52,791 nt of DNA from an uncultured Phycisphaerales bacterium (GCA_905480395.1 CAJQQE010000048.1:1-52791), one strand, 5' to 3'; positions 29,476-38,066 are shown, counted from the stretch's first letter. Notes: generated by a model from the sequence alone, not told the origin. Program-made: numbers and translations.

Positions 29476-29553
29476 TTCCGCCAACGTGGCGGAAGAAATT
29501 TCCAAGCCACACTTGGAACTTAACTCATATTTTGGGGAAATTTTTCCCCCCAA
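29476..29553. repeat. Three consecutive inverted repeats in the 5' leader
   Basis: Repeat 1: TTCCGCCA-ACG-TGGCGGAA (29476-29494), perfect 8-bp arms. Repeat 2: TTCCAAG-CCACA-CTTGGAA (29500-29518), perfect 7-bp arms. Repeat 3: TTTGGGGAAA and TTTCCCCCCAAA (about 29531-29553), with two extra C. They would form a row of hairpins at the start of the transcript, 70-145 bases before the start codon. mRNA protection or post-transcriptional control is inferred. Confidence 0.55.
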
Positions 29554-29621
29554 ACTACGGATTGCTGAACGAACCGCGTGTTTTGATTCCGATAGCAGGC
29601 CATTCCGTCCAAGGGAGATTG

Positions 29622-30290
29622 ATGATGATGAATTCCGTCAGTAGATTGCAGAAGTATTCCGCGCTTGCCGCCGCACCCTGTGCCGCGCTCGGCGGTCTCG
29701 CCGTCGGCGGTATCTCCGCCGAGGCCACCGCAGGAGGCGGTTTTCCGACCACGGTGACTGCCAACGCGGGACAGATTTTTACGAACACGGCTGTCTTCAA
29801 CGCCGGAGGCATTGATTTCAATGTCTTTGCCTTTTGGTCGTCGAACAACGCCGCATCCATGGGGTTGTCGATCAATGACAGAGATGACGCCGGACAGATA
29901 CAGTTTTGGTCGGGTGGCACCCAGTCGAAGGTGATCTCCTCTGGTGCGACCGGGGCCGGCGTGACAAACAATGGCTACGGCGGCTCCCAGATGGGTAACT
30001 TCAACCTGCTCGGCACCGGAGATACCGGAAGCAACCGCTACCTCGGCTTCTTCGTGCAGCACACACCGAGCTCTAACTACGTGGCCGGCTGGATCAATTT
30101 CGACTTCAACCGATCATCAGGCCAAAGGTCCTTCACAATCAACAGCTACAGTGTCGACGTCGCCGGCTCCGGCGCGTCGATCACGATGCCGGCGAACAGC
30201 GGCGGCGGCGCTGTTCCGGGAATCGGCGGCCTTGCCGGCCTGGCGATGGGTGCCGCGGGCATGCGTCGCAAGCGACAGCGCGTCGCCTGA
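29622..30290 (+). CDS. Secreted protein with PEP-CTERM-like C-terminal sorting signal
   Basis: 222 residues. Starts at the first of three consecutive ATG codons (29622, 29625, 29628), preceded by AAGGGAG. The signal peptide is LQKYSALAAAPCAALGGLAVGGISAEATA. The mature part is Gly/Asn/Ser-rich, predicted beta-structure (FNVFAFWSSNNAASMGLSIN, YLGFFVQHTPSSNYVAGWINF), like many surface or matrix proteins. The C-terminus, AVPGIGGLAGLAMGAAGMRRKR, is a VP-motif, hydrophobic helix and Arg/Lys tail of the type planctomycetes use for exosortase-like sorting. Function unknown. A strong terminator follows, and a leader with stacked inverted repeats precedes it, so it is a monocistronic, probably highly expressed gene. 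Confidence 0.75.
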   Translation: MMMNSVSRLQKYSALAAAPCAALGGLAVGGISAEATAGGGFPTTVTANAGQIFTNTAVFNAGGIDFNVFAFWSSNNAASMGLSINDRDDAGQIQFWSGGTQSKVISSGATGAGVTNNGYGGSQMGNFNLLGTGDTGSNRYLGFFVQHTPSSNYVAGWINFDFNRSSGQRSFTINSYSVDVAGSGASITMPANSGGGAVPGIGGLAGLAMGAAGMRRKRQRVA

Positions 30291-30329
30291 TCGCGACGGG
30301 TTTCGGACTCGAAACATGACGATCAATTC

Positions 30330-30368
30330 ACCGGCCCGGTTCACGATGTGGATCGGGCCGGTTTTCTG
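30330..30368 (+). terminator. Rho-independent terminator
   Basis: ACCGGCCCG (30330-30338) pairs perfectly with CGGGCCGGT (30354-30362), 15-base loop, followed by TTTCTGTT. It ends the sorted surface protein gene. Confidence 0.85.
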
Positions 30369-31250
30369 TTCGAGGCGTGTTCTGGCGGTCGGGCAGTGCC
30401 GCTGACCGACGCTGACAGACTTCTCCAGTCCTGAGGGTCCGAGTTGGCGATCTGGTCCGCGGCAGCGACCTCGGAAACCTCCGGCGCGATCACCGAGGGA
30501 AAACCGGTGGATTGCTCGAGAGAAATCGATTCAACCCCCCAGGATCCTCACGCCCGCAGGCTTCGCCGCGGGGGGGCGCTTGATCGATCCTCAATGGGAA
30601 AGAGTGAGCAATGATGATGGCACCGAACGGACCTGACACGGTTCCCTTCGGTTTTCTCTTGAGCCCACTGGCACGAGCAAATTCCTCGACCGCCGGGTGT
30701 TCAAATCATGGACTTCAATCTCGCCGCCGAGGACCCGGGCCAATGCGAGGTCCCGGGCACGCCACCCCTGAGGAGATTGGATGACGCCAACCGTCTGAGC
30801 TCGAAGGTTGCAGTGGGCGAGGCGTGAAGGTTCACCCCACCTCCACCCGCCTCGGAGGTCATGCCACGGGCGGCCGTCCACACCACCGACATGGCGACCC
30901 TCTTCGAGTACGAGGGCTGCTGTGAAGCCGCCCACCTCCCAAAAAAGACCACGAGCCCCGCAGGCACCGTGGGGTGCTCGCGGCGCTCGTCGTTTGAAAC
31001 TCCGTGAGTCATACCACATCCGAACTCGGTGATTTTCATATGGCTGGAGAGGTTACTCTGCCACTGTCAAGCGAGATTGGATCGATCATAAAAAGCAGGC
31101 TGACATGAACTTACCGCTTGGCTCCCAATGGATTTCGGGCTTCGAATTGGAGGATTCGAGTTTCACGCCGGGTTGGCTTGAGGGCCTGAATCGCACCTGT
31201 TCAAACCATGAGGATCCGACACGAAGCGAGCGCCGGCGGCGGCGCAAATT
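30369..31250. other. Region of about 0.9 kb without a recognisable gene
   Basis: Several frames stay open for 60-140 codons on either strand, but their translations are Arg/Gly/Pro-rich and show no domain, signal or ribosome binding site pattern. No tRNA, CRISPR or terminal inverted repeats were seen. It sits between the terminator of the surface protein gene and the 3' end of the AbiEii-like toxin gene, so it could hold decayed accessory DNA. Confidence 0.4.
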
Positions 31251-32135
31251 TCATGACTCCTGGCGGTTTCGCGCCTTCACGAGCAACGGCCAGATGTGAT
31301 CGCGCAGCTCCGTGACAACCGCGATGAAGTCCGTCGGCATGTCGTCGATCTCCATCCGGCGAAGGAACTCGCGCCAGAGGCGGCTCGCCCGTTCATCACG
31401 GCCAAAGTCATCCGACAGTCCCGGAGGGACTTCGGCCGGGGGCGGCGTTTTCCGGCGCTGAAACGTCGCGGTGAGGGCATCGACCACGCGCTCGTGGGCC
31501 ATATTCTCATCCCGGAGAAGAACGAGCAGATCGAAGTAGTCCTTCATCCGGCTGTTGGTCATGCCCAGCCTAACCGCTGCTTCGACTTTCTCGGCGATGA
31601 CGGTCTCGGGCGGGTACATGCGCAACTGAGGTGCATCCATGTCCAACAGGGTCGGGAACGGCTGGATCTGTGCGGCCGGTGTCACCGCGTCCCCGAATCC
31701 CACGTCGATCTGCATCGGGATCCGCGCGTTGCCCTGGAATGCGACCAGCTTCACACAAATACCACCGTACTCCTGCGCTTCACGTATCTCCCGCGCCTCG
31801 ATGGATGACGCGTCAAACGTCATGCCGTCATCGTTCACGGAAACGGCGACGATGTGTCGAATCGTGTTCGCCACAGCGTTCGGTGATGGATCGCCGCTGC
31901 CAAGCAGATCGAGGTCCTTCGTGGGGCGGTGCGTCGTGCCTGACCACACACGAAAGAGCATGGCCCCCTTGAGGATGAAGTGATCCGCCAACTCCGACTT
32001 CGAGAGGCGGTACAGGAAACGCTCGATCGCGTACTGCGTCAGCAGCGCGTTGTAGTCTCCCCCCTGTGATTCGCGCAGGTTCAGCAACCGCTGGCGCACT
32101 GATGCCGCCATATTTTTCGCCGGCTTCTCGGTCAT
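31251..32135 (-). CDS. AbiEii/AbiGii-type nucleotidyltransferase toxin
   Basis: 294 residues. The N-terminal half has the nucleotidyltransferase core of type IV toxins: HFILKGAMLFRVWSG, then RPTKDLDLLGSGDPS carrying the DxD-type metal-binding acids, and QIDVGFGDAVTP for the third acid. PPETVIAEKVEAAVRLGMTNSRMKDYFDLLVLL matches the conserved AbiEii segment with the KxxD pattern. Family toxins transfer nucleotides, in known cases to tRNA acceptor ends, and stop growth during phage infection. The start codon overlaps the stop of the antitoxin gene (ATGA, 32132-32135), the usual operon arrangement. All catalytic motifs look intact. Confidence 0.88.
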   Translation of the reverse strand: MTEKPAKNMAASVRQRLLNLRESQGGDYNALLTQYAIERFLYRLSKSELADHFILKGAMLFRVWSGTTHRPTKDLDLLGSGDPSPNAVANTIRHIVAVSVNDDGMTFDASSIEAREIREAQEYGGICVKLVAFQGNARIPMQIDVGFGDAVTPAAQIQPFPTLLDMDAPQLRMYPPETVIAEKVEAAVRLGMTNSRMKDYFDLLVLLRDENMAHERVVDALTATFQRRKTPPPAEVPPGLSDDFGRDERASRLWREFLRRMEIDDMPTDFIAVVTELRDHIWPLLVKARNRQES

Positions 32136-32737
32136 GCCAGAGCCTCAATGTAGGGCCGCACCCGTTTCGACACGCGATCGATCTTCGCCATTTCATAGAT
32201 GTCGCTCGGCGTTGCCTTGCGTTGGCGCAGGCAATCGCGCAGCGCCTCGATGGCCACATCCTGGCCAACATGATCGCGATATTTGAAGCAGTCAGCGACA
32301 GTCTTCGCGGGGTTGGTCAGCGCGACGGTGACTCCCTCGACCTCATGCGTTTCCACGCCGGCGGTTCGTGCTTCCCCGGATGCGTAGACGATGTGAATCG
32401 GCAGTCGTTCGATCTTGGGCCGCCGGCCGGAACGGTCGATCATGATCCAGACGGCGTGCGGTATCTGCGTGGTGAGTTCATGGAAGTCGAGTGCGGAGAT
32501 CAGGCAGACCGTGGCCCCAGGTGCGCGGGCACAGACTTCGGCCAGGTCGGTGTGCCGGGTGGGTTCGTGGTCGGGCACGGTGTAGACGCCCCGAGAACGT
32601 CGGATCAGTTTCCCCCTATCGACCAGCCGCTTGAGAACAGCGCGCGGGATATCGAGCGATTCGAGGTCACGTGGACGGACCATGCCGCGATCGCGGACAT
32701 AGTCGAGAAGCCGGTCTGTTTGTGTCTTTCGAGCCAT
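32132..32737 (-). CDS. AbiEi-type antitoxin / transcriptional regulator
   Basis: 201 residues. The N-terminal winged helix (QTDRLLDYVRDRGMVRPRDLESLDIPRAVLKRLVDRGKLIRRSRGVYTV) is the AbiEi_4-like DNA-binding domain. The C-terminal antitoxin domain follows (ATVCLISALDFHELTTQIPHAVWIMI ... GVTVALTNPAKTVADCFKYRDHVGQDVAIEALRD). Known relatives neutralise the toxin without direct complex formation and repress their own promoter by binding inverted repeats. Upstream (32740-32810) is AT-richer DNA with a weak AAGTG/CACTT dyad that could be such a site. The downstream toxin gene overlaps by 4 bp. Confidence 0.88.
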   Translation of the reverse strand: MARKTQTDRLLDYVRDRGMVRPRDLESLDIPRAVLKRLVDRGKLIRRSRGVYTVPDHEPTRHTDLAEVCARAPGATVCLISALDFHELTTQIPHAVWIMIDRSGRRPKIERLPIHIVYASGEARTAGVETHEVEGVTVALTNPAKTVADCFKYRDHVGQDVAIEALRDCLRQRKATPSDIYEMAKIDRVSKRVRPYIEALA

Positions 32738-33005
32738 ACAGTGTTACCAAACGTCTGTCTAAGTGGCATATCGACCGACGATTTGTATCACTTTAATATC
32801 AGGAGGTGGATCCGGCAAGTCAGTCCAGCATCTCGAAAACGGCCATTCGTCCCGGCAGAGCAGTTTGACGCGGGGGCGGACCCACTGCCTGGACGCGAGA
32901 AGGTTTCCGAGGCGAAGGTCGCAGATCATCCCGTCAGTCAACTCGGAAGCCCTGCCGAACGCCCCGATCGTCCGCACCAAGCTCGGCATCCCCCCGAGAT
33001 CACGC

Positions 33006-33536
33006 TCACGCCTGATCCATGACTTGCTGGAACTCGATCGCATGCGTGATCGTCGTCCGGCCGTCTGCTTCCGCCTTCGAACCTTCCCGAATCATGCCGC
33101 TCTTCTCCAGCACACGGTGCGACGCCGCATGCGCCCCGTCACTCGTAGCGATCACCCGCACGATCCCATGACGCTCCCACGCATGACGAAGCAACGCCGG
33201 CACCACCTCGCTGGCCATTCCCAGATTCCATCGCGATCGCAGAAACGCATACTTCACCTCGGCATCGACCTGTCCCCCCGGATGAACGAGCCCGCCACAC
33301 CCCACGAGCAACCCGCTCGACCGTTCGACGATCGCGAACATCCCGTAACCCCGCTCGGCATAGTTGCGGTTCGTCACCTCGAACCAGGTCTCGACGCCGG
33401 CCAGATCGAGCGGACGGCCGCCATCGACGAACCGCATCGCTTCACGGTCGCCATAGATCTCGAGAATCGAGGGAAGATCGGCGAGATGCCAGTCTCGGAC
33501 CAGGAGACGTGGCGTCTGAAATCGAGCCTCAGTCAT
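33006..33536 (-). CDS. GNAT-family N-acetyltransferase (RimJ/RimL-like)
   Basis: 176 residues from ATG at 33536 (MTEARFQTPRLLVRDWHLAD). FQTPRLLVRDWHLADLPSIL is the typical RimJ/RimL N-terminus. GYGMFAIVERSSGLLVGCGGL is the central beta-hairpin. YAFLRSRWNLGMASEVVPALLRHAW holds the acetyl-CoA-binding loop region, though the canonical Q/RxxGxG/A motif is reduced to RSRWNLGMA. SHRVLEKSGMIREG matches the C-terminal N.aS...lek.Gf pattern. The substrate, whether a protein N-terminus or a small molecule, cannot be told. It lies on the same strand as the AbiE pair and downstream of tRNA-Asn. Confidence 0.87.
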   Translation of the reverse strand: MTEARFQTPRLLVRDWHLADLPSILEIYGDREAMRFVDGGRPLDLAGVETWFEVTNRNYAERGYGMFAIVERSSGLLVGCGGLVHPGGQVDAEVKYAFLRSRWNLGMASEVVPALLRHAWERHGIVRVIATSDGAHAASHRVLEKSGMIREGSKAEADGRTTITHAIEFQQVMDQA

Positions 33537-33670
33537 GGACCCCAGAATACCGCCCTCCGGTATATCTTCGGAATTCCCGTCGGTCTCGCCGTATCCTCTC
33601 GTCCTCCCAAGGCCCTCGGAACCCGCCGCACCCCACACCAGCCGGCTCTGCACTTCGTCCAAAAAAGGCC

Positions 33671-33702
33671 AAAAGAAAGCCCGCGTCCTTTCGGACACGG
33701 GC
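33671..33702 (-). terminator. Rho-independent terminator of tRNA-Asn
   Basis: On the minus strand GCCCGTGTCC-GAAA-GGACGCGGGC forms a 10-bp stem (one G-U pair) closed by a GAAA tetraloop, followed by TTTCTTTT. It lies 12 bases downstream of the tRNA 3' end. Confidence 0.9.
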
Positions 33703-33714
33703 CTTGCTTGAGAA

Positions 33715-33790
<76 letters not shown>

Positions 33791-33935
33791 AAGACGCATT
33801 AGCGTACCGGAGCGATCGGCTGCGTCAAGGGCCACGCTTGAGTAGAAACATGATTTTAGGACCTTGAAGACGCTTTCGTCGGGTTGAGCAGCCCCCCGAT
33901 TGGATCAAGCGCCCCGTATTTCCGAGGCGGTGACC

Positions 33936-33963
33936 TTGCTCCGCAAACCGTCCTCGGTATACT
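33936..33963 (+). promoter_or_regulatory. Sigma70-like promoter for rpmE
   Basis: TTGCTC (33936-33941) and TATACT (33958-33963) with a 16-bp spacer. Transcription would start near 33970, leaving a leader of about 110 bases before the rpmE GTG. Predicted by eye. Confidence 0.55.
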
Positions 33964-33975
33964 CTGCGATTCGCC

Positions 33976-34053
33976 GGATACCCGGTATCCCGTCTTTTCG
34001 CGATCGCCTTGATCACGACAGACCTTCTGAATACTGCCTGGCTTCGACGCCAG
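33976..34053 (+). promoter_or_regulatory. rpmE leader with two small hairpins
   Basis: GGATAC-CCG-GTATCC (33976-33990) is followed by CGTCTTTT, and CTGGC-TTCGAC-GCCAG lies at 34038-34053. Both fall in the predicted leader of rpmE. Autogenous control by L31 is possible but not shown. Confidence 0.4.
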
Positions 34054-34078
34054 TCTCTACGAGCCTTGGAGCGTCCCC

Positions 34079-34309
34079 GTGAAGGACAAGATCCACCCTG
34101 AATACCACCCTGAGTGCAAGGTGTACTTCCGTGGCGACGTCGTCATGACCGTCGGCGCCACCGTCCCCGAATTGCACGTCGAGGTCTGGTCGGGCTCGCA
34201 CCCCTTCTATACCGGCAAGAGCGCCTTCGTCGACACGGCGGGTCGCGTCGAGAAGTTCCAGCGAAAGTTCGCGGGCAACTACTTCGACAAGAAAAAGAAA
34301 GACGCGTAG
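34079..34309 (+). CDS. rpmE: 50S ribosomal protein bL31, zinc-free form
   Basis: 76 residues from GTG at 34079, with GGAG seven bases upstream. MKDKIHPEYHPEC, then ELHVEVWSGSHPFYTGKSAFVDTAGRVEKFQRKF, are diagnostic of L31 at the central protuberance of the large subunit. The zinc form has CxC/CxxC-type pairs, notably in the EVCSKCHPFYTG string. Here that place reads EVWSGSHPFYTG and only one Cys (residue 13) remains, so the zinc site is lost. The C-terminus is Lys-rich (DKKKKDA). It is preceded by its own promoter and followed by a terminator. prfA comes next, a common rpmE-prfA neighbourhood in bacteria. Confidence 0.95.
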   Translation: MKDKIHPEYHPECKVYFRGDVVMTVGATVPELHVEVWSGSHPFYTGKSAFVDTAGRVEKFQRKFAGNYFDKKKKDA

Positions 34310-34364
34310 AGCGCGGAGGGGATCGGTCCCCTCCCGCAGCCCTCGACATCTTCGAATTCACCGA

Positions 34365-34399
34365 GGCCCGTGCCGCATGATTGCGGTGACGGGCCTTTT
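34365..34399 (+). terminator. Rho-independent terminator after rpmE
   Basis: GGCCCGT (34365-34371) pairs with ACGGGCC (34389-34395), with an inner CCGC/GCGG helix, followed by TTTT. Separates rpmE from prfA. Confidence 0.85.
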
Positions 34400-34452
34400 C
34401 GTATCGCCCGCCGCGCATCGCCGCCCCCTGCGATCGATAGGCCTCGGAACGA

Positions 34453-35538
34453 ATGGCCACAAACCTCCCCGACAATCTCCGGCTGAAGCTCGAAGAACTT
34501 CGAGACCAGCATCAGGATCTCGGTCGTCAACTCGAAGATCCCGAGGTGCTCTGCGATCACCGAGCGGTGGCCCGCCTCTCAACCAAACGGAAGGCCCTGT
34601 CGTCGGTGGTAGAAGGGCTGATCGCCTTCGACGCCGCGCGAGCGGAGCACGCCGAATACGCCGCCGCGATTTCAGCCGACGAAGATCCCGAGATCGTGGC
34701 CCTTGCTCGCGAAGAGATGCCCAAGCTGGAATCAACCATGGCGACCCTCGCCGAATCGATCCAGGCCGAACTGGTCAGTGCCGACGATCGAGCAGTCGGT
34801 TCGGTGATCTTGGAGATACGAGCCGGGGTCGGTGGTGATGAAGCCGGACTCTGGGCGGGTGACTTACTTGAAATGTACCGCCGATTTGCCGTGAATCGAA
34901 AGTGGCGATTCGAGCCGCTGGAACTCTCCGCGGGTGATGCCGGCGGCATCAAGGCCGCGGTGATTCAAGTCGCGGGAGACGGGGTCTGGTCGGATCTGGG
35001 ATTCGAGGGCGGGACGCATCAGGTCAAACGGGTTCCGGCGACCGAGACTCAGGGCCGAGTCCATACCTCGACTGCCACCGTCGCCGTTCTGGCGGAGCCC
35101 GAAGAGGTCGACGTCGAACTCGACGAGAATGATGTCAAAGAGTCAATCACCACCGCGCAGGGACCTGGCGGCCAGAATGTCAACAAAGTCGCGACCGCAG
35201 TGCACCTGATCCACGGACCCACCGGCATCGAAGTCCGCATGCAGGAGACCAAGAGCCAAGCGCAGAACCGGGAGAAAGCGTGGACACTCCTGCGTGCACG
35301 ACTCTTCGAACGCCAGAAGGCCGAACGAGACGCCGCCCGATCCGCGGAACGCAACTCGATGATCGGCACCGGTAACCGCGCCGAGAAAATTCGAACCTAC
35401 CGCGCCAAGGAGAACATCGCGGTCGACCATCGGATCGGCGAGAGCGTCAATCTCGGCGTACTTCTCTCCGGCGAGATGGGGTCGTTGATCGATGCACTCC
35501 GGCGCGAAGAAACCGCCCGACGACTCGCGGCGATCTGA
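34453..35538 (+). CDS. prfA: Peptide chain release factor 1
   Basis: 361 residues, normal RF1 length. It recognises UAA and UAG in the ribosomal A site and triggers peptide release. The stop-codon-reading tripeptide is PAT (195-197, in KRVPATETQGRVHTS), the RF1 type rather than the SPF of RF2. The catalytic GGQ is at 239-241 (TTAQGPGGQNVNKVATAVHL). The N-terminal coiled coil (residues 8-110) and the C-terminal helices are complete. Start ATG at 34453 follows GGAACGA. In many genomes prmC (hemK), which methylates the GGQ glutamine, lies directly downstream. Here an unrelated gene on the other strand follows. Confidence 0.96.
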   Translation: MATNLPDNLRLKLEELRDQHQDLGRQLEDPEVLCDHRAVARLSTKRKALSSVVEGLIAFDAARAEHAEYAAAISADEDPEIVALAREEMPKLESTMATLAESIQAELVSADDRAVGSVILEIRAGVGGDEAGLWAGDLLEMYRRFAVNRKWRFEPLELSAGDAGGIKAAVIQVAGDGVWSDLGFEGGTHQVKRVPATETQGRVHTSTATVAVLAEPEEVDVELDENDVKESITTAQGPGGQNVNKVATAVHLIHGPTGIEVRMQETKSQAQNREKAWTLLRARLFERQKAERDAARSAERNSMIGTGNRAEKIRTYRAKENIAVDHRIGESVNLGVLLSGEMGSLIDALRREETARRLAAI

Positions 35539-35587
35539 AGTCCGGCGTTCGACCAAAATGACTGAACGATGCGAATGCTCAAGCGCC

Positions 35588-36079
35588 TCAGGCCTCGACG
35601 ACGTTCTCGACCGCGTCGAGGAATTCCTCGAGCCAGCGGGTCTCGAACCGTTCCATGGCAAGCCCCGCACTCTCGTCGTCGACCCCCCACAGACAAACCC
35701 GCGGTTCGAGGAGTTCCGGATCGAGCAGCAACTGGCACGCGTTCTCGATCGCGTAGGCGCAGGGCAAACGGTTGGCGAAGTACGCACTGGTCGCATTCAC
35801 GGACGGATCACCAATGGCGATGGTGGGTTGAAGTCGTAGCGCCTCGTCATTCAGATACCAGACATCGGTCATCACCAAGGGAATCGGGCCGTCGGCAAGC
35901 TCAAGCCCCCGAGTTCGCAGGCTGGCCCGCATCAACCGTACCAAGCGATCCGCCCACGGCCGGTCGGCGATTTCCGCCCTCGGGTGCGCCCCCACCACCA
36001 CCGGAACGAGTTGCTCGACGCGGTAGTCGAGGGTGGGCGGACATTCGAGACGTTCCTGGTCGAAGATCGGGTCGGACAT
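35588..36079 (-). CDS. Conserved-looking protein of unknown function
   Basis: 163 residues from ATG at 36079 (MSDPIFDQERLECPPTLDYRV). No signal peptide or membrane segment. Predicted mixed alpha/beta, with VPVVVGAHPRAEIADRPWADRLVRLMRASL, PIPLVMTDVWYLNDEALRLQPTIAIGDPSVN and RVCLWGVDDESAGLAMERFETRWLEEFLDAV as its most structured parts. I do not recognise the family. The gene lies 62 bp downstream of the degenerate glyA 3' end and reads in the same direction. Before the region between the two glyA ends was acquired, it may therefore have followed glyA directly. It converges with prfA. Confidence 0.6.
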   Translation of the reverse strand: MSDPIFDQERLECPPTLDYRVEQLVPVVVGAHPRAEIADRPWADRLVRLMRASLRTRGLELADGPIPLVMTDVWYLNDEALRLQPTIAIGDPSVNATSAYFANRLPCAYAIENACQLLLDPELLEPRVCLWGVDDESAGLAMERFETRWLEEFLDAVENVVEA

Positions 36080-36141
36080 GTTGATCGCTGGCTCCGAGGG
36101 AAGAGAGGATGCGAGGGTCGTTCCCCAATCCATCGGAACAA

Positions 36142-36252
36142 TCAATGAGGGAGCGGGAATTGCTCGCAGAAGTTTCGAATCTCCGCACGAACTTCCCTGC
36201 AGACCGCCGTATCGCCCCCGGAGGCTTTCAGGCGATCGAGCCAGCCCGCGAT
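36142..36252 (-). pseudogene. Duplicated 3' end of glyA (C-terminal fragment of SHMT)
   Basis: The reverse strand encodes AGWLDRLKASGGDTAVCREV followed by RAEIRNFCEQFPLPH and a stop. It matches the last 35 residues of the intact GlyA at 38130 with six substitutions. At DNA level about 97 of 111 bases agree (36142-36252 versus 38130-38240), and the two copies are in the same orientation. Similarity stops abruptly at 36252, and an in-frame TGA lies a few codons further upstream, so nothing more of glyA remains. The two copies flank the TPR gene as direct repeats 1.99 kb apart. This looks like an old duplicated attachment-type site or a tandem duplication that lost most of one copy. Confidence 0.85.
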
Positions 36253-36365
36253 CCGGCCAAGTCGCCGTCATTTCACAGGTTGGAAGTCCATCACGATAGA
36301 CTCATCGTTCGTCTACGAAGAGAGGCATCGTCCTCATCTTGCTGCCCCTCCCCGGAGATTGAATC

Positions 36366-38027
36366 TTGTTGATTGCCGCCCTTGCCCTCTGCCTCCCCGT
36401 CGCCTCGGCGGCTCCTCCGGCGCTCCCGGATGCGTCGATGCCGGCACCACCCATGATCCTCGAACGCCTGGGAACCCATCGCCGTCCGGTGGTGACTGAC
36501 TCCGAGCAGGCTCGTCGCTGGTTCGATCAGGGGCTGGCCCTGATGAACGGCTACAACTTTGATGGCGCCATCGCCTCTTTCATGGAAGCGACCCGGCACG
36601 ACCCAGACTTCGCCATGGCCTGGTGGGGCATCGCCTACGCCTCTGGCCCAAATCAGAACAACCCTGCGATCATTCCGCCCAAGGACCAGTGGTCGCGGGC
36701 GGCGGCGACTCGGGCTTTCGAACTCCGGGATCGCGAGACCGCGGTGAATCGAGCCCTCATCGAGGCCGTCGGGTCGCGTTACGAGTACCCGATGCCCGAG
36801 GATCTCACGGCGCAGAACGAGGCCTATCTGGACGCGATGCGCGAGGTCGCCGCCGCGTTCCCCTTCGATCCCGACGTCCAGACCTGGACCGCCGAAGCGA
36901 TGATCACGCTTCAGCCTTGGGCATACTGGAGCCCCGAAGGAGCGCCGCTTGACCGAACGCCAGAGTTTCGCGCCATCCTCGAGGGCGTGATGCGACAAGA
37001 TCCCCAGCATCCGGGCGCGAATCATCTCTACATCCACACGATGGAGTCGTCCCCATGGCCGGAGCTCGCGGAGCCCGCGGCCGATCGACTGATCGACCTC
37101 ATCCCCGCCGCCGGCCACCTCGTGCACATGCCGTCCCACATCTGGATGCAGACCGGACGCTACGACGACGCCGCGGAATGCAACCGCCGCGCCGCCGCGC
37201 TCGACGACCAGTGGTTTGAGGGTGACCCCAACGCCGGCGAGTACCGCTTGTACATGTCGCACAACCGACATTTTCTCACCTGGGCGGCGACCATGCAGGG
37301 ACGCCGACGCGAAGCGATCTCTTCCGCCAGGGCGATCTGGACCGAAGTCCCACCGCCGCTGATGGAGGCGTTCGCGTTCGCCACCGACGGCGTTTCTTCC
37401 TGCAAATGGCACGCCCTCGTGCGATTCGGCATGTGGGAGGAGATCCTCGCGGAGCCTACCGATCCCGACTGGGCGAAGGTCAACCACTGCCTGCAGCATT
37501 ACGCCCGGGGCGTCGCCTTCGCAAACACGGCCCGGATCGACGAAGCCCGCTCGGAGCTCGTCGCGTTCGACCGGGCGGTCGAATCACTCGACGGTCTCGA
37601 ACGGTTTCTTGGGAACCAGCCGGCCACGGAGATCATGCCGCTCGCCCGGCTTGTGTTGCTCGGGGAGATCGAATTCAAGGCGGGAAACACCACGCTCGGA
37701 CTGGAGCTCCTGAAGCAAGCCTGCGCCGCCGAGGAGAAAATCATCTACGCCGAACCGGCGCCCTGGATGATGCCCGCTCGCCACGCCTACGGGGCGCTGC
37801 TCGTCTCCGAAGGTCGATACGAAGATGCCGAAAAGGTCTACCTCCGCGACCTTGAGGTCTACCCCGCCAATGGCTGGGCGCTGCTTGGCCTGCGGGAGGC
37901 TCTCCGAGGCCAGGGCCGCGATGATGAAGCGATGCGAGTCGATCAGTCGTTCAAGCACGCCTGGAAGAGCGCCGACGTCATGCCCACGTCCTCGTGCTAC
38001 TGCGGCACGCCGGTCGCGGCCCGCTGA
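36366..38027 (+). CDS. Secreted TPR-repeat protein
   Basis: 553 residues from a TTG start, with GGAG eight bases upstream; an in-frame stop at 36360-36362 excludes any longer form. Signal peptide LLIAALALCLPVASA. TPR-like helices begin at about residue 45 (ARRWFDQGLALMNGYNFDGAIASFMEATRHDPDFAMAWWGIAYA) and recur to the end (GLELLKQACAAEEKI, AYGALLVSEGRYEDAEKVYLRDLEVYP). HLYIHTMESSPWPELAEPAADRL and HMPSHIWMQTGRYDDAAECNRRAAALD are strings shared by a widespread, uncharacterised exported TPR family. It ends with a small Cys cluster (SSCYCGTP). It is alone between the two glyA 3' ends and followed by a strong hairpin. Probably a protein-protein interaction scaffold; partner unknown. Confidence 0.82.
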   Translation: MLIAALALCLPVASAAPPALPDASMPAPPMILERLGTHRRPVVTDSEQARRWFDQGLALMNGYNFDGAIASFMEATRHDPDFAMAWWGIAYASGPNQNNPAIIPPKDQWSRAAATRAFELRDRETAVNRALIEAVGSRYEYPMPEDLTAQNEAYLDAMREVAAAFPFDPDVQTWTAEAMITLQPWAYWSPEGAPLDRTPEFRAILEGVMRQDPQHPGANHLYIHTMESSPWPELAEPAADRLIDLIPAAGHLVHMPSHIWMQTGRYDDAAECNRRAAALDDQWFEGDPNAGEYRLYMSHNRHFLTWAATMQGRRREAISSARAIWTEVPPPLMEAFAFATDGVSSCKWHALVRFGMWEEILAEPTDPDWAKVNHCLQHYARGVAFANTARIDEARSELVAFDRAVESLDGLERFLGNQPATEIMPLARLVLLGEIEFKAGNTTLGLELLKQACAAEEKIIYAEPAPWMMPARHAYGALLVSEGRYEDAEKVYLRDLEVYPANGWALLGLREALRGQGRDDEAMRVDQSFKHAWKSADVMPTSSCYCGTPVAAR

Positions 38028-38066
38028 AACCTGCCCGACGAACCATGAACGAACGAACCATGAACC

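Noticed and set aside
30591-31019. Open minus-strand frame of about 140 codons in the geneless region
   Set aside because: Translation is Arg/Gly-rich with no domain, no ribosome binding site and no secondary-structure pattern. Equally long frames overlap it on other phases, as expected for GC-rich non-coding DNA.
32759-33043. Minus-strand frame between the AbiEi gene and the GNAT gene (up to 94 codons)
   Set aside because: Overlaps the end of the GNAT gene and shows no known motif or ribosome binding site. It could be a decayed remnant but cannot be supported.
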